Positions 21,335 through 34,102 of a stretch of 64,000 nt of DNA are shown piece after piece. This DNA comes from Manihot esculenta (taxonomy: Eukaryota; Streptophyta; Magnoliopsida; Malpighiales; Euphorbiaceae). The notes beneath the pieces were generated by a model. That model did no database searches and had not been told where the DNA came from. It saw only the letters and a program-made list of their open reading frames with translations. Each line of letters opens with the position of its first letter. The stretch's first letter is position 1. The position numbers and the translations under genes were made by a program. The stretch spans positions 1,185,050 to 1,249,049 of the forward strand of contig NC_035171.2 of NCBI RefSeq assembly GCF_001659605.2, read 5' to 3'.

Positions 21335-23078
21335 CTTCTTGCGTCAACAGTTTCAAGCCTTTCCACCATTGGCAGGTTTCCATTAATTAACTAGATACTA
21401 TGTTTTTGTACCAGGCACAAACCTCCATTAGATGACTGAAGGAATTACAATACAGTAGATTCAGATCTCTTGCAACAATTTTCCTTTCTCCTTCCCCTTT
21501 TTGTCCTTTACTTCGTTTTTTCTTCTATACTCTTTGCTAATAGCCTAATCTTAGTGTAGGTAGTGTATTGTTCTTTTTTTTCTTCTTTTTTTTTTTCCTT
21601 TTTCTTTTTCAATTTCTTATGTTCCATAAATTCCGCATTAGAAAAAAGGACAAAGATATGTAATAGCAAGAAAGAAATAGAAAAAAAAAAAAAAGGTATC
21701 CTCTATGCTAATTGATAATATATGCGAATAGTGATTCCTGGAATGCATACTCTACAAAACTAAAGTTCAGTGAAATGATACACAGCATCGTCCCTTTTAA
21801 CTTGGTTTTTGAGACTTGAAACTTTTTTGAGACTTATACATGACATACAAAGTTCAGACAAAACATAATTACCAAAGCCCAACTCTAACCAAGAAATGGT
21901 GAGCGTGCCAGGAGTAATAAAATGATTTCCAAACTGTCCATACCTGCATTGGCCCAGATTGGAAATTCAATTTGTTGCACCATAACTGCTTGTGCAAAGT
22001 GAGAGGGGACTTAGGCCAAGAGAATATTATCATAAGGCTCTTTTCCTCTGTCTATCCAGGAACAAAAGCAAGATAAATATACAATTCCAAACAAGACCCA
22101 ATCATAAGGGGTCACAATAAGCTTAAAGAATAATGTCTAGCTTACCTGTCAATAGTAGTTCCCTTAGACAGAGTGTGTTTTTGAACACAATGATAGGAAC
22201 TTCCCATTCAAAAGGTAAAGTTGCCCAAAATAATTGAGCAAAGGGTTTATTTATAGGCATAAGAAACATTAGTTGACAAATGAGGAGAAATTTCAATCAG
22301 CCAGACTAGCTCCTCAGATCATACGTCCCAGCTTTAAGTTCTAGAAGGAATTAGTAAGAACTCAATGTTCATGCCCCAAAAAAAATCTTCATGCTTTTCC
22401 TCCCATCCTGGTAAAAAGTGGCATAAGATAACAAATATGATTAACAGGGAAGAGTTCAAACATACCTGCAAAACCAAACTGCTATATTGATCAACTTGCA
22501 GGGTTTTAATGTCTTCATGTGTGCAATTTCAACATTTAAGACACAAGAAATTTGAATAAACTGAGAAATCCCTGCTGATATGCACTGGGTTATACCATTC
22601 CCGAGTTTCCTTGAGGTTGAGTCCCTCTGCTAGAATTATCGATGGCTTTACTCCATGAACTTAATTAAGGAATTTCAAGTTCTTAAAAAAGTGTCAAAAT
22701 TTTATTTATTTGCTTGACCTTTTTTTTGACTTCCTGGAAAGGTAATAGTTCTTTCTCCCTTAGTTGCTTTCTTCCTTTGTTGTTAGGAATTAAGTTACTT
22801 CTTAACCGTGTTAAGTTACTTTTTGGAAATTGATCCATCTGAACCAAATAGGAGAATCTAATGCACTCCCCAGCAAAGACAAAGAAGACTTTGAAGAACA
22901 CGGGACCCATAAACAATTGCACATCATTTCAGTAGGATCAGAAACAATCACCTGGCAGGGATAAAATAATGTTTAAAATAAGAGTAAAATGTAATGTGAA
23001 TTCATATTCTTCTTAAGCATAGACTTCTCTATCATAAATAATGAAAACAAAAAGATATTGAAGCTTTCAAGTTTCAAC
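21335..23078. other. Intergenic DNA
   Basis: Begins with the 3' UTR of the small-peptide gene, including pyrimidine-rich stretches near 21530-21615. The rest has mixed composition and no ORF, repeat or splice pattern that I can support. Confidence 0.5.
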
Positions 23079-23581
23079 GAACCGAAAAAAACCGACCGAC
23101 CGAACCGACCGAACCGGTGAGCAGAATCCGGTTCGAACCGAAAAAAACCGACCGAACCGAACCGATTTGAAAATTTGGTTCGGTTTTTTATACATTTCGG
23201 TTCGGTTCGGTTTTAAATTTCAGAAATTTTGGTTATTTCGGTTCGGTTCGGTTTTGATCAGAAAAAAACCGAAAAAACCGAACCGAACCGATTAGGAATA
23301 ATAATATGTTTTTTCAATAATATAGAGAAATTAAATTATATTAAAATTAAAATATTTTAATTAAATTTTAAAATACTAAAAATAAAGTGTAAAAAATTAA
23401 AAAAATATTAAAAATCGAAACCGATCAAACCGAACCGAATCGAACCGAATCAGACCGGTTCGGTTCGATTCGGTTTCTGACCAAAATCGGTTCGGTTCGG
23501 TTTTCATAAAATCTAAAATTTCGGTTTTCGGTTTATTCGGTTCGGTTCGGTTTTGAACCGAACCGACCGAATGCTCACCCC
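23079..23581. repeat. Foldback / MITE-like element of CGGTTCGGTT motifs
   Basis: The left part is dense in AACCGAACCG and the right part in CGGTTCGGTTCGG, with inner inverted pairs, so the whole can fold into long hairpins. GGTGAGCA at 23116 and TGCTCACC ending near 23580 are inverted and probably mark the ends of the core element. The extra CCGACCGAACC to the left may be a second, broken copy. Elements of this composition are common and non-coding in dicots. No transposase. The apparent ORF across it is an artefact of the repeat. Confidence 0.75.
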
Positions 23582-25795
23582 AATCTTCCCCCTCAACGAA
23601 CATGGATTCAAATCAACAGAGCCCCACCAGCAAGAAGCAAGATGACTGGCCTGAGGGTCTAATCTGTTGATGAAGAATTGGCCCATTAATTCTCTTAGAA
23701 CTTTGGGCCTGAGGCAATCCCAATTGGATTTGTTTTGGGGTTATTGGTCCTGTTGGGACCCACTTGAACATAAGAAAAAGTATACTTAATGCATTTTTTT
23801 AATTAATTTAATGTTAATTAAGATTAAATTTGCAATTTCTAATTGTGGCCAACTCGAATCATTTCATTGGAGACATGATGCGTTGCAAAATTAATTAAAA
23901 ATGTCAAATTTACTGTCGTAGGTAAACTTTAATTTTAAAGGTAGTGGAAGAATTTTACTTTATACAAAATTTACCTACAAATGTACAAGTCATGTTTAAT
24001 AAACAACATTACTTTACTCTATGCTACATCAAGAAAGAGTTGGTATATAGCTTAAATTAATTTATGCTTATCCAACGAGCTTTAATTTATTAGTGTTAGT
24101 CATTTTTGAACCGAAAATAATAATAAATATTTAGTTGGTTCGATTTAAAATTAAATTAAATTAAATTAAATTTAAATAAAAAATAATTTAAATCAAATTA
24201 ATCTGATTTAATTTTATTTATTTTGATTTGATAGATTGAGTTTTTAGTCAATTTTATATTTTTTAAGCTTAAATTCCTTTTGAAGTGTGCGTGAATATTA
24301 CATTATAAGGAGAAATTATCGTAATCTCATCAATAGAAGTTGAAAAATCAAGATGATAAAAATTTACAGGGAAACAAATACGGTAGCGAATCGTTTAATT
24401 AATTTAAGTATTGGTGATGATTTTAATTTAAAAATTTATCAATGGTCTCTTGTTACTATTAAATTTTTAGTGAATATTAATAGATTAAAATTTTTATGGC
24501 CTAAATTAATAAAATAAGGGCTCTATATCTCCTTTTAAAAAACAAAATGAATAAATTACATTAGAAGGAGGAGGAACTTATTGGTGTATTGCCCTTTCCA
24601 AAAGCAAAAGCAAAAGCAAAAGTCTTGAGTATGCGGGGAACATCAAGAACCTTCTTTTCTTTGGATTTTATTATTAATTTGAAAAGTCATTAATGATTTT
24701 GGTTCTAGGAATATGAAGCCAACTTGTCTGTAAACATAACCCTTATGCTTGATTAAAATTTCTGTTGAAATTCACTTGAAAAGACAAATAAAATTAAATA
24801 TTTGGAAATTAATGCAAAATATTATATAATTACAAGTATAAATAATGAGCTTGAAATTGAGGTTTTTCCATAGATAAAATATATAATTTATTTATTTACT
24901 TTTTAAATTTTTAAATAATAAAACAATTTAATCTCTACAATTAATTTATAATATTCACGTGCTATTATATTATAAAAATTAAATTATTTAATAATTAAAA
25001 ATTAAAAAATATATATAATAAAAATAAAAATAAAATATTTTTTTATAAAAAGATGTGGACTAAATTATATATTTAACCTTTTTCATATAATTTACTTATA
25101 TTTTGGGAGCGGAATGGACAACTACAGAAAACATGGATAATGATAAATGTCGTATACTGGAGGAAATCATTTGGATGTGACAAGAAAAATCCTTTTCATA
25201 ATTTAGAGTTGACATTTGCCTTTTTAGATTTATTTTTTTTATCTCCAAATTATCATTTAAATTACATAATTTTTTTTAAATGGATTTAAATTACATAATT
25301 GTCATTCACGATAAAACTTTATTATAATAAAAATAAATAAATAAATATACCAGCTAATATTGCTGTGAATTTAATAATAATAATAATAATAATTTTTTTA
25401 AATAAAATTAATTATTATATTTGTAATAATATTTATCTGTAGAATGTGAGAGTAAAAATAGAAAATAATCATAATTAAAATAACATAAATAATCTTAATT
25501 ATTTAAAATTAGATGTAAGTATATTTTTTTTTAATTGAAAATTAAACATTATGAGAGTAGAATTTAAAAAATTTTAAATTTATTTAAATTCACTTACTAT
25601 TAAATTAAATTTATAAATATTAAGTTTGATAAATATATTAACTATCAATAAATAAAATTTTATCTGGCTGGAGTGCATTATTGTAACCATGATTTGCGGT
25701 AGCCGATCAATTATATTTTAAATTAATAAACCCATTAACAAATTGGTGCTGCACAGATAAAAGCAACATTTAGGACCTAACAACCTATGGCAGTA
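23582..25795. other. AT-rich intergenic DNA
   Basis: No ORF or recognisable gene. It holds short simple repeats, e.g. (AAAAGC)n near 24599-24622 and (AAT)n near 25372-25393. Confidence 0.6.
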
Positions 25796-25888
25796 TTAAG
25801 TTTTAGTGTTTTTTTATTGTGACCGGATATACGTGTGCTGTGTTAAGTTTTAGTTTTTTTTGTTATGACCGGAAAGACTTGTGCTGTG
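25796..25888. repeat. Tandem duplication, 47-bp unit
   Basis: Two adjacent copies (25796-25842 and 25843-25888) of TTAAGTTTTAG...TGACCGGA...TGTGCTGTG with a few substitutions. Confidence 0.8.
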
Positions 25889-25950
25889 CTTGTAATAGCA
25901 TGTCAACTTTCAATTTATTACATGTAAAATTGATTTTATTATAATTTATA

Positions 25951-27034
25951 ATATTTTATAAAAAGAAAATTATTGTTTAGTCTTTGAAATATAACATAAT
26001 TAATATATTTATCTCTCTATTTTTAGAATTCAATATTTTCGTGTCTGAGATTTAATTTCATCAAAATTAGAGGTCCTTCCGTCAAAAATACCGTTAGTAA
26101 TAGAAAAAATGATCGAATTATCCTTTTTAGAACCCAATACTTTAGTTCATAAAATTTAATTTTTATAAATTTATAGGTCCCTCTCTCAAAGAATTGAAGA
26201 GAAAAATATATTTTTATCCCTAAAATATTACATAATTAACATATTTGTCCTTTTATTTTTTTGAATTTAATATTTTAGTTCCTAAAATTTAATTTCGTCA
26301 AAATTTAACAAAGAAAATCTCAAATTCAATTTTCATAAACAAATAAAAATTTTAATAAATTTAAATTTTAAATTCAGTAAAAATAATAAAAATTAAAATA
26401 TATAAAATTTAAATTATTAAAAATAAAAAGTTAAAATTCAATATAAATATTTTTTGTGATGCTGTTCGTCGTCGATCACTGGTCGCCATTTTAAAAATTC
26501 ATTAAAATGTCTCTGATATTTTAAAAATTTACTAGTTAGTCTTTCCGTTAATTTTAGTCGTTAAATATTATAAAAAAAATCTAAAATTTCCATGGAGTGA
26601 CTAATTAGTAAATTTTTTAATAATTTGAGGGACTAATTAATTTTTTTTCTAAACTACAGGGACTAAATAGTAAAATATTTAGTGATAAAATTAATAGAGA
26701 AACTAACTAGTAGACTTTTTAAAATATTAGGGATATTTTAATATATTTTTCAAAATTGAGGGACTAAATAGCGAGTTTTTCCATACTATAGGAACTAAAT
26801 AATATTTTTTTCATTTTATTATCGATAAGGATATTTTTGGAATTATATTTATTCTCTTTCCTGTGATCAGGTGAAAATCATTAACCTAACATAAAGTTTT
26901 TACGGAGGGACCATAAATTTTGACGAAATTAAATCTCAGAAATGAAAGTATTGGATTCTAAAAATAAAATGACAAATCCATTAATTATGCTATATCTCAA
27001 GAACTAAAAAATAATTTTCTTTATTATAAAATAT
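25951..27034. mobile_element. Non-autonomous element with long inverted repeats, 1,084 bp
   Basis: The left end (25951-about 26085) is the inverted counterpart of the right end (about 26895-27034). Both read ATATTTTATAA(A/T)AAAGAAAATTATT from the outside and continue with TAGT(C/T)(T/C)TTGA(A/G)ATATA, then ATAATTAAT, then CTGAGATTTAATTTC(A/G)TCAAAATT. The same end sequence also occurs internally in direct orientation at about 26130-26180 (partial) and 26215-26305, so the element is multimeric. It encloses a second, smaller inverted-repeat element (about 26487-26815). No transposase ORF. MITE or MULE-derived is the likeliest class; no target-site duplication was resolved. Confidence 0.7.
26487..26815. 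mobile_element. Nested MITE-like inverted-repeat element
   Basis: It contains TTAGTCTTTCCGTTAATTTTAG near the left and, inverted, GGGACTAAATAG-type motifs at the right (GAGGGACTAAATAGCGAG, then GGAACTAAATAA). Body motifs match the FAB1-intron copy at 62701-63070, so the two belong to one family. It lies within the larger inverted-repeat element. Confidence 0.55.
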
Positions 27035-27289
27035 TAGAGTTTTAATTTTATTTATATTTAATATTTGCTTTCATATTTTAAATATTTTTTTATGAATTCC
27101 TCATCGTACTGTTATAAATATGGTACTGCTAGATTGATAGCAGTATCAAAATATCATATTTTACCACTAATTTTTTAAATTAAAAAAAAAAGTTGAAATT
27201 TATCAATAAATTAAATCCATTAGAACTTCATTGGTAAATTGAAAATAAAAATTCATGTGTTCCTTTTCTAAATACCCTTTAGCAGCGGA

Positions 27290-27870
27290 TTCTTAAAGAC
27301 AAAAAACTTGGGCTTTACTTTTTTATTATTACATCCTTTTTTTTTTTATTTCATTTATTCTATTTTTTTACTTTACTTTTTTCTTATTTCTTGCTTTTTT
27401 AAATTACTTTCCTTCGTTCGGCTTTCTTGCATCATAATATTCTTTTTTTAATAATTTTCCTTTCTTTCGTTGTCATTTTTCTCTCATTTTCTTTTTTATT
27501 CTCTTACTTTCTTCGTGTTTCTCTATAATTTTCCTTTTTAATATTTTCTTTTTTTATATTATTTTCTTTCATATTCTCTATTTTCTTCATTTTTTCTATA
27601 ATTTTCATTTATATTAATTTATATATTTTCTTTTCTTATATTATTTTATTTATTTTCCTTTATAATTTTCCATTTATATTAATTTCTCTCATTTTTATTT
27701 ATTCTCTAATAATTTTTTTTTCTTTCTTCTCCACATTTTCTCTATAATTTTCTCTAATTTTTTCATTCTATTATTCTCTTTCTTTTTCACATTTTCCTTT
27801 TTTTTTTAATCATTTTCTCTCATTTTATATTTTTTCTCACTTCATTTTATCATCTACGTTTTTTATTTAT
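27290..27870 (+). repeat. Long polypyrimidine tract (T/C-rich plus strand)
   Basis: Nearly 600 bp in which the plus strand is dominated by T and C (TTTTCT, CTTTCTT, CATTTTCTCT units) with few purines beyond single A residues. No ORF. The units are irregular, so it is not a simple microsatellite. It may be a degenerate expanded simple repeat. Confidence 0.7.
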
Positions 27871-30800
27871 TAAATATATTTTTTTACTTATTATTTATAT
27901 TTCTAATAAATATTTGACATAAAATAAAAACTTAACAATAATAATAACTGATATTTCTGAATTAAATGAATAATAATATTATTTTAAATTCTTATAATCT
28001 TTATTTTTTTAATTAATAGCAAATTTATTATCAAATTATAATTTATTGATAATTTATAAATAAATAATAATATTTTTTAATTTTTTAATTTTTTTACCAA
28101 TTTACTAACGTATTTTAAAATTTATTGGTGATACTAATAAAAAATTTGTTAGATAAAATATTACTAAATAACTTTTTAATAATCAGCAATAATTAATTAG
28201 TAATTCGATGGTAATCTGAAAAAATATTATACTTTTTATTTAAAATAAAAGTTTTATAAAAATTTAATTTAATTATTTTTATCAATTTTTTTATTATAAG
28301 GAAAGAGTTTAGTTTTTTTAACATATAAATTTTACATCTTCAACAGAAATGAAATTATATATATATTTTTTGAGAAAATTTATTTAATTTTGTTATATAA
28401 AATAAATCATGCGAATAAAGGAATAGTATTATTTGAAATTATTTATTTTTACATAAAAATTAGTAAATTCTTCTAAAATTATTTATAGTTTTAATTTATT
28501 TTTTAAAATAAAAATTAAGTTGAAAAATTTCACCTATTTTGTTTTAAATAAAATAATTAATAAAAAATTAATTAAATTAAATTGTTCCTAAATCCTTTAA
28601 AAGTTCAAAAAGAATAAATTATTTGAGTGTGAAATGTGAGTATTGGACACTAAGTGAGAATTTTAAATAAAGAAAAAAAGTTTATTCTATTACAAAATTG
28701 ATATTTAACTTTGTCATTCCTTAAAAAAATAAAAATTTTATCATTGAAATAAATACTTTAGCTATTAATAAGCTTTCTCTAATTTCTAGTTCTTATAATT
28801 TATTTATACTATATATAAAAGTGGAAAGAGAGAATAATAAAATTTTTCATACCATTAAATTTTTAAATTAATTAATTTAATTATTTAAATAACTGATAAT
28901 TTTATTATTTTAATTTTAATTTTTAAAATAGATGACAATTGTATTTTTTAAATTAATTTTAATTAGTTATGGAAATCTTAAAAGATATATAAAATATAAT
29001 AAGATTAATTTTTTAAACAAGAATATATATTAGATTATAATTTTATTATTTTAAATTAATCTTAGAATTTATAAGATAATATTTTAAATACCACAAAAAT
29101 AATTTTAAAATAATATGTTTAAATATTAAATAAATATTAAGAAAATTATTAAAATATTAAATTCATATATTTAAAGTAGAAATTAAAATAAAAAGTTAAA
29201 TTTAATTAATGAATATTAAAAATATTAATAAAATAAAAAAATTTAAATAAGAAGTACATAAAATCACTAATTTTTTTAGTGAATTAATAATTTAAAAATT
29301 ATTTCACTTAAATATCTATAATTTTTAATTTTTTTAATAATAATTATAATAAAATTAAAAGCTTTATTATTATTTATAATTTAAAATTTAAATAATCTTA
29401 TCATCTAAAGCTAATAAATAATATTAATTAATTGAAATTATTTTATCTATTATAATAAAATTCACAAAATTATATATATAAGTTAAAGAAGATGAAATAA
29501 TTAAATTATTACAATAAAACTAGTTTTAGTTAAAAATTAATATAAACTTACTATTTATGATTAAAAAATTTAAAATTATTATTCATATATTTAAATTATA
29601 TTTTTATATAAAAATTAAATTTTTATTATTTATAAAATAAATTATAAATATTAAAACGAGTATAAAACCTATAACGCACGTTAAATAAAAGCTAATTAAT
29701 TTTAAAAGCTTAAATCAAGAGATAAAAAAGTTATTTTTTATTATTTAGTTAATTAAATAAATTATTAAAATGTTTTGAAAAATACCATCCTAGAAATATA
29801 ATTGTGATCAATAATATGCAACTGTATAAATATTTTTTTTTCAAGAAAAATAAATTACAGAAACAAGAAAGTGATTGATCGGTTTTGAAATAATGCAGCT
29901 AATCATGGGCTGCTCCTAAAATATCATTAAATATATATACTTTTTATTAAAAAAAAAACATGTGAATGAGACTGTCCAATAAGACACCAAACACGTGGAA
30001 ATTTCCTTCTCCCAAACCCTTTCCATATCTACATAATTGAGAGATTTAAAGATTAACTTTTCACTTTATAAAGATATTTCTAAATAATTAAATACTATGA
30101 TCAATCAGTGGGATATAAATATAGTTGGATTGTCTGTTGTTTGTTTTATATTAACAGTAAAATATTTATTTTATTTATAAAAATTAAATTATATATTTTA
30201 ATAAAAATATTTAAAATTTTTATAAAAATATATTATTTCTATTTTAAATTGATGTGGATTTAAAATTATATTGAATAGTGATATATTCCAGCTTAATTGG
30301 TGCTTTCTCCTTTCTGGTTTTGGATGGGACCAATAAAAACAAAATAAACTTACTTTTCAATTTTTTTATTTATTTTCAAATATATAATTTGAATTTAAAA
30401 TTTTATAGTTTTAAAACAAAATAATAAAGCAAGCCAATCCCAAAGGCAAAGGGTTTGCTACCCTACTAAATGGACCTATCAAGTTTTTTAAATTTTCAAT
30501 ATGATTCTCTTTTTTTTTTAAAAAAAAAAATCAAATAAAATAGATGATATAATAGATTTTTTTATTTTAACTTATTTCAAATCAAAAGTTGCAATATCAT
30601 TAGTTGGATTATTACAAAAAATAATTTTTTTGTTAGTTTGCAATAATTATAAAAATTTCCTAATAATAAAATTTAGTATTATGATAAAAAGAAAAAAAAA
30701 TCTATCAAGAAATAAATATCATTATAATTTAAAAAAAAAATCCATGGGGAATAGAAATATGCTACCTTAAAAAGGAAAAAAAAAAATACAAGTTGCCACT

Positions 30801-31025
30801 TGCAAGTGGGTGGGGTAGGCCCAAAAGATAAACAAAAGAACAATGGTACAGCCTGGTCAGAATAAAAAAACATATAAATTATTGAAGGCCATCCAAAAAA
30901 TAAAAATAACCCATCAATATGGCTAAGTCATTAAAATAACCAAAAATGTTTTGGTACTAAATATAATTTTTCCAATTTAAAACCAGATATAATTGATTTT
31001 TCTTAGGGGAGAAGATAAAGAGCAA

Positions 31026-31062
<37 letters not shown>

Positions 31063-31500
31063 TAGGGGACCAAAACAAACAATATTATAAATTACATGTT
31101 TATTTCAACATATGAAGCTTTTATTTTTCCTTTTAAATGTCAATGTACTATTAAACAAAAATTAAAAAACTTATCAAGTTAAAACTAATTAAACTAGAGT
31201 TATTAAATACAAAAACACACCACCAATAACTCAAATGTTAAATAAAAAAATATGAAGATATTAAAAATTAAGATCTTATTTGGTCGAGATAACTCAATTA
31301 TATAATTTTAAGTTTTCATAAAATTTTAAAGTTATACTTATTTGATTGACAATTTTATTTAACTTGTTAGAAAGTCGAAAGCATTTATTTCTTTAATAAA
31401 AACGAAATAAGTTACTTCTTTTGCTCCGTTAAATTACTTCTTAAAAAGTAATTTATAATTTAAGATTAAAAAAAAAATAGAATTTATGTATGTATAAAAA
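27871..31500. other. AT-rich gene desert
   Basis: Extremely AT-rich, no ORF worth keeping and no intron-exon pattern. It includes an (AT)n microsatellite at about 31029-31058, T(n)A(n) runs near 30510-30530, and a short GCAGC...GGGCTGC segment at about 29890-29915 that has a diverged relative at about 32995. Confidence 0.6.
31029..31058. repeat. (AT)n microsatellite
   Basis: About 15 uninterrupted AT units. Confidence 0.95.
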
Positions 31501-31539
31501 AATTTAGTCTGAATGGGTCACACTTCTCTCTTTTATTTT

Positions 31540-32080
31540 TTTTTTTCTTATTTTCGAGTGACGCATAACCGCTACCCTGTTATAGTGCCACTTATTACTG
31601 TCACACAGAGTCGTACGTACGGGTGTACCTGCCTGTCCATTGTCATCAGATAACTATTTAATTTCCTTATGGCGCTCATGCTGATAGAGTCGCGGTATAA
31701 CTGGACTTGCTTTCCTACTACCTGTCACGTTAGATGAGCTGAATTCCTCTTTGATGAATCCGAGCACTAAATTAACCCGGTCTACTTCAATCGCAGGTTA
31801 GACGGTGTGCTGATGGGTCAGGTTGCATAATGGACTCTGATGGATTTTGGACCTGATTCCTCTATCAGAGCTCGATTTTAGTCCGAGTGCTAGTGGCTCA
31901 GCGAGGGTGTCTATGAAATATGTTGATATCTTCTCTTGCCACAAGTCTAATTGTTTCTAAGGCTCTTTAAGAGGGAGTGACTAGTCAACCACCCTTGGCT
32001 ACCACAGGTCTACGGAAATCCTGAGTTGTGCCTTCACCCCTTGTACATCGTTTCCCTGTCTACAAACTATTGTATCGATA
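31540..32080. other. GC-richer island of unknown origin in the AT-rich block
   Basis: About 540 bp of balanced-composition DNA with sharp borders against AT-rich flanks, starting TCGAGTGACGCATAACCGC and including TCGTACGTACGGG and CATCGTTTCCCTGTC. No open frame above 60 codons and no splice pattern. The sharp change in composition suggests a degraded transposable element or an inserted fragment. I do not recognise the family. Confidence 0.4.
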
Positions 32081-34033
32081 ATAATATATAATTACTATTT
32101 TGCCCATAAAATAAAATAAGTGGCCTATTAATGAATTCTCCTATTTAATTCTTATTTTTTATGCTTACTGTAAAGTTTTCGATTGAATGCTATCTGTTGG
32201 TTTCGTTGTTCACTTTTATAATCTTGACTCACTAAATTATTCATATTCACAAAATATCGAGTGATCTGAAAGCTGACTAGGTTTGAAGGTATTCAATCAA
32301 GTGCCGCACGGTTCCGAACAATTGCTAAAATCTAAAACTGTGACTGGTGGAGATATCAATATGTCTCATGTGACAGTAATCAATTTAAATCAAATAAGCC
32401 CTAATTAAAATCATAACAAATTTCTTTATTGAAAATAAAATATAGAGAGCATTGAAAAAATATCAAGTATTTAAGTAAAAAATATTTTAAAATATCAAGC
32501 TGAATATTAAGTCTAATTAAGTAGATGAAGTAATGGTCTAGTAGACCAAGAGATTAATAATCCAAATAATTATTTTGCAATCACTTTGTTAGAATAATGG
32601 TGACTAAAATTCAAAAGTCTTTGTTACAGAAATTAGCATTTAATTATTCTCAATGACTGATGAAATTCCTAAATGCTTCCCAGAAAAATTTATTAAGAAA
32701 TTTTATGATTAACAAGAACTAAAGGACATGGTGTAGGATATTTATGATCACTTAAAGAAAGTAAATCTAATCGTGATGCATAAAAGCTGGCCAGATAATA
32801 TTATAATCATACGTAAAAAAGAAAAAAAATTACTAAATATCCAGTGAGTGAGTGATATGAATAATTAATTAAAAATTAAATTAGTTTTTTGAATTTTCAG
32901 AGTTGAAACATGAAAGATTGATTTATGGGGTCGGGACAACGGAGTGTGGGATTTTAACATTTTGTGCTTAATTTGACCATTCCAGTCTGAAACAGTGCAG
33001 CCGACCATATGGGCTGCTTTTCAAATATCATTGTACTACTCAAAAAATATATTATCATTACACTTTTACCCAAAAAAAAAAAAAATTGTCATCATGCCAT
33101 TTGAAAATTTTGATCAGAAACCCCTTTTTTTTTTTTTTTTTTTTTTAACTGTTAGATGCAAAGTTGCATGGTGGATTGCGCCGAAAGACATATCACGTAG
33201 ACAACTATGTAATGAATTATCAAGTGGGATAAAAATACATACATGGCTGGATGCTCATGTGGTTTTATCTTAACCCTTTACAAATTATTTATTGCTTTGA
33301 TTAATTAATTAATTAATTAATGTAATTGTAAACGTGGGTAATTATTAATAAAAGTTAAAATTATCTTAACCCTTTACAAATAAATTTCGCAAAATAACAG
33401 ACGAATCATCTTTATTTTTTCCCTCTTAATTGTTTTAAAAAATTGGTCATATATATTTTTTAGCTGCCCCATGTTGTTCCCTTTATTTTTCCATCAAGAA
33501 AATCACGTGTGAAAAAAAAACCTCTTTACGAGAAATTAATAAAAAAAAAAAAAACAATGATACTATTGCAAGTTGCAAAGGCAAATGAAGACATTCTACC
33601 TCTGTACATCTATGTATTTTATTTACAGTTCTGAGTATTCATCAAACCCAAGTTGCAACTTGCAAAGTCAGTACACAGATACTCTCCCAAAGGAGAAACT
33701 CAACAACAATACTGCAACCTTTTCTATTTTTTTTTTTAAATACATAAAATATAGCCAATGTGATAATAACAGTAATAATATAAAATTATTAGAAAGCCCC
33801 ATCCATGTGGCCAATGGAATAAATAATTCAATGTAATTGAAATTTGAGAAAAAATTCCAATAAAAAAATTTAAAGAGAAAACAAAGTAAAAGACAAAACA
33901 GCAAGCGAAGCCGTTGCTTCATTCTCTTCATGGAGAAATATTTGCCTGATCTAATTCACCGTGGATTAAGCTTTTCTTTTCACGAGAAAAACATAACGTC
34001 GGTGGATGGAACCGTCTAATAAGTTTTCCTCTT
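32081..34033. other. Intergenic DNA upstream of the first PME
   Basis: AT-rich. It contains the diverged partner (about 32975-33262) of a segment near 29870-30145, a poly-T run at about 33125-33146, a (TTAA)n stretch near 33300-33320, and a 21-bp direct repeat TTATCTTAACCC...ACAAAT at 33265 and 33361. No gene. The last few hundred bp are presumably the PME promoter. Confidence 0.5.
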
Positions 34034-34041
34034 TATAAATA
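34034..34041 (+). promoter_or_regulatory. TATA box of PME 1
   Basis: TATAAATA lies 62 bp upstream of the ATG at 34103 and is preceded by a pyrimidine stretch, giving a leader of roughly 30 nt. Confidence 0.65.
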
Positions 34042-34102
34042 TGGCCTCCCTTCTCCATCTATAGTGCATAAACAAGAGACACATTCCTATAGCCATAATA
34101 GA

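Noticed and set aside
23397..23603. 68-codon minus-strand ORF with NRTEPNKPKTE-type repeats
   Set aside because: Translation of the CGGTT foldback repeat.
33573..33931. Overlapping 87-codon ORFs on both strands upstream of PME 1
   Set aside because: Low complexity, in the AT-rich promoter-side spacer, no domain.
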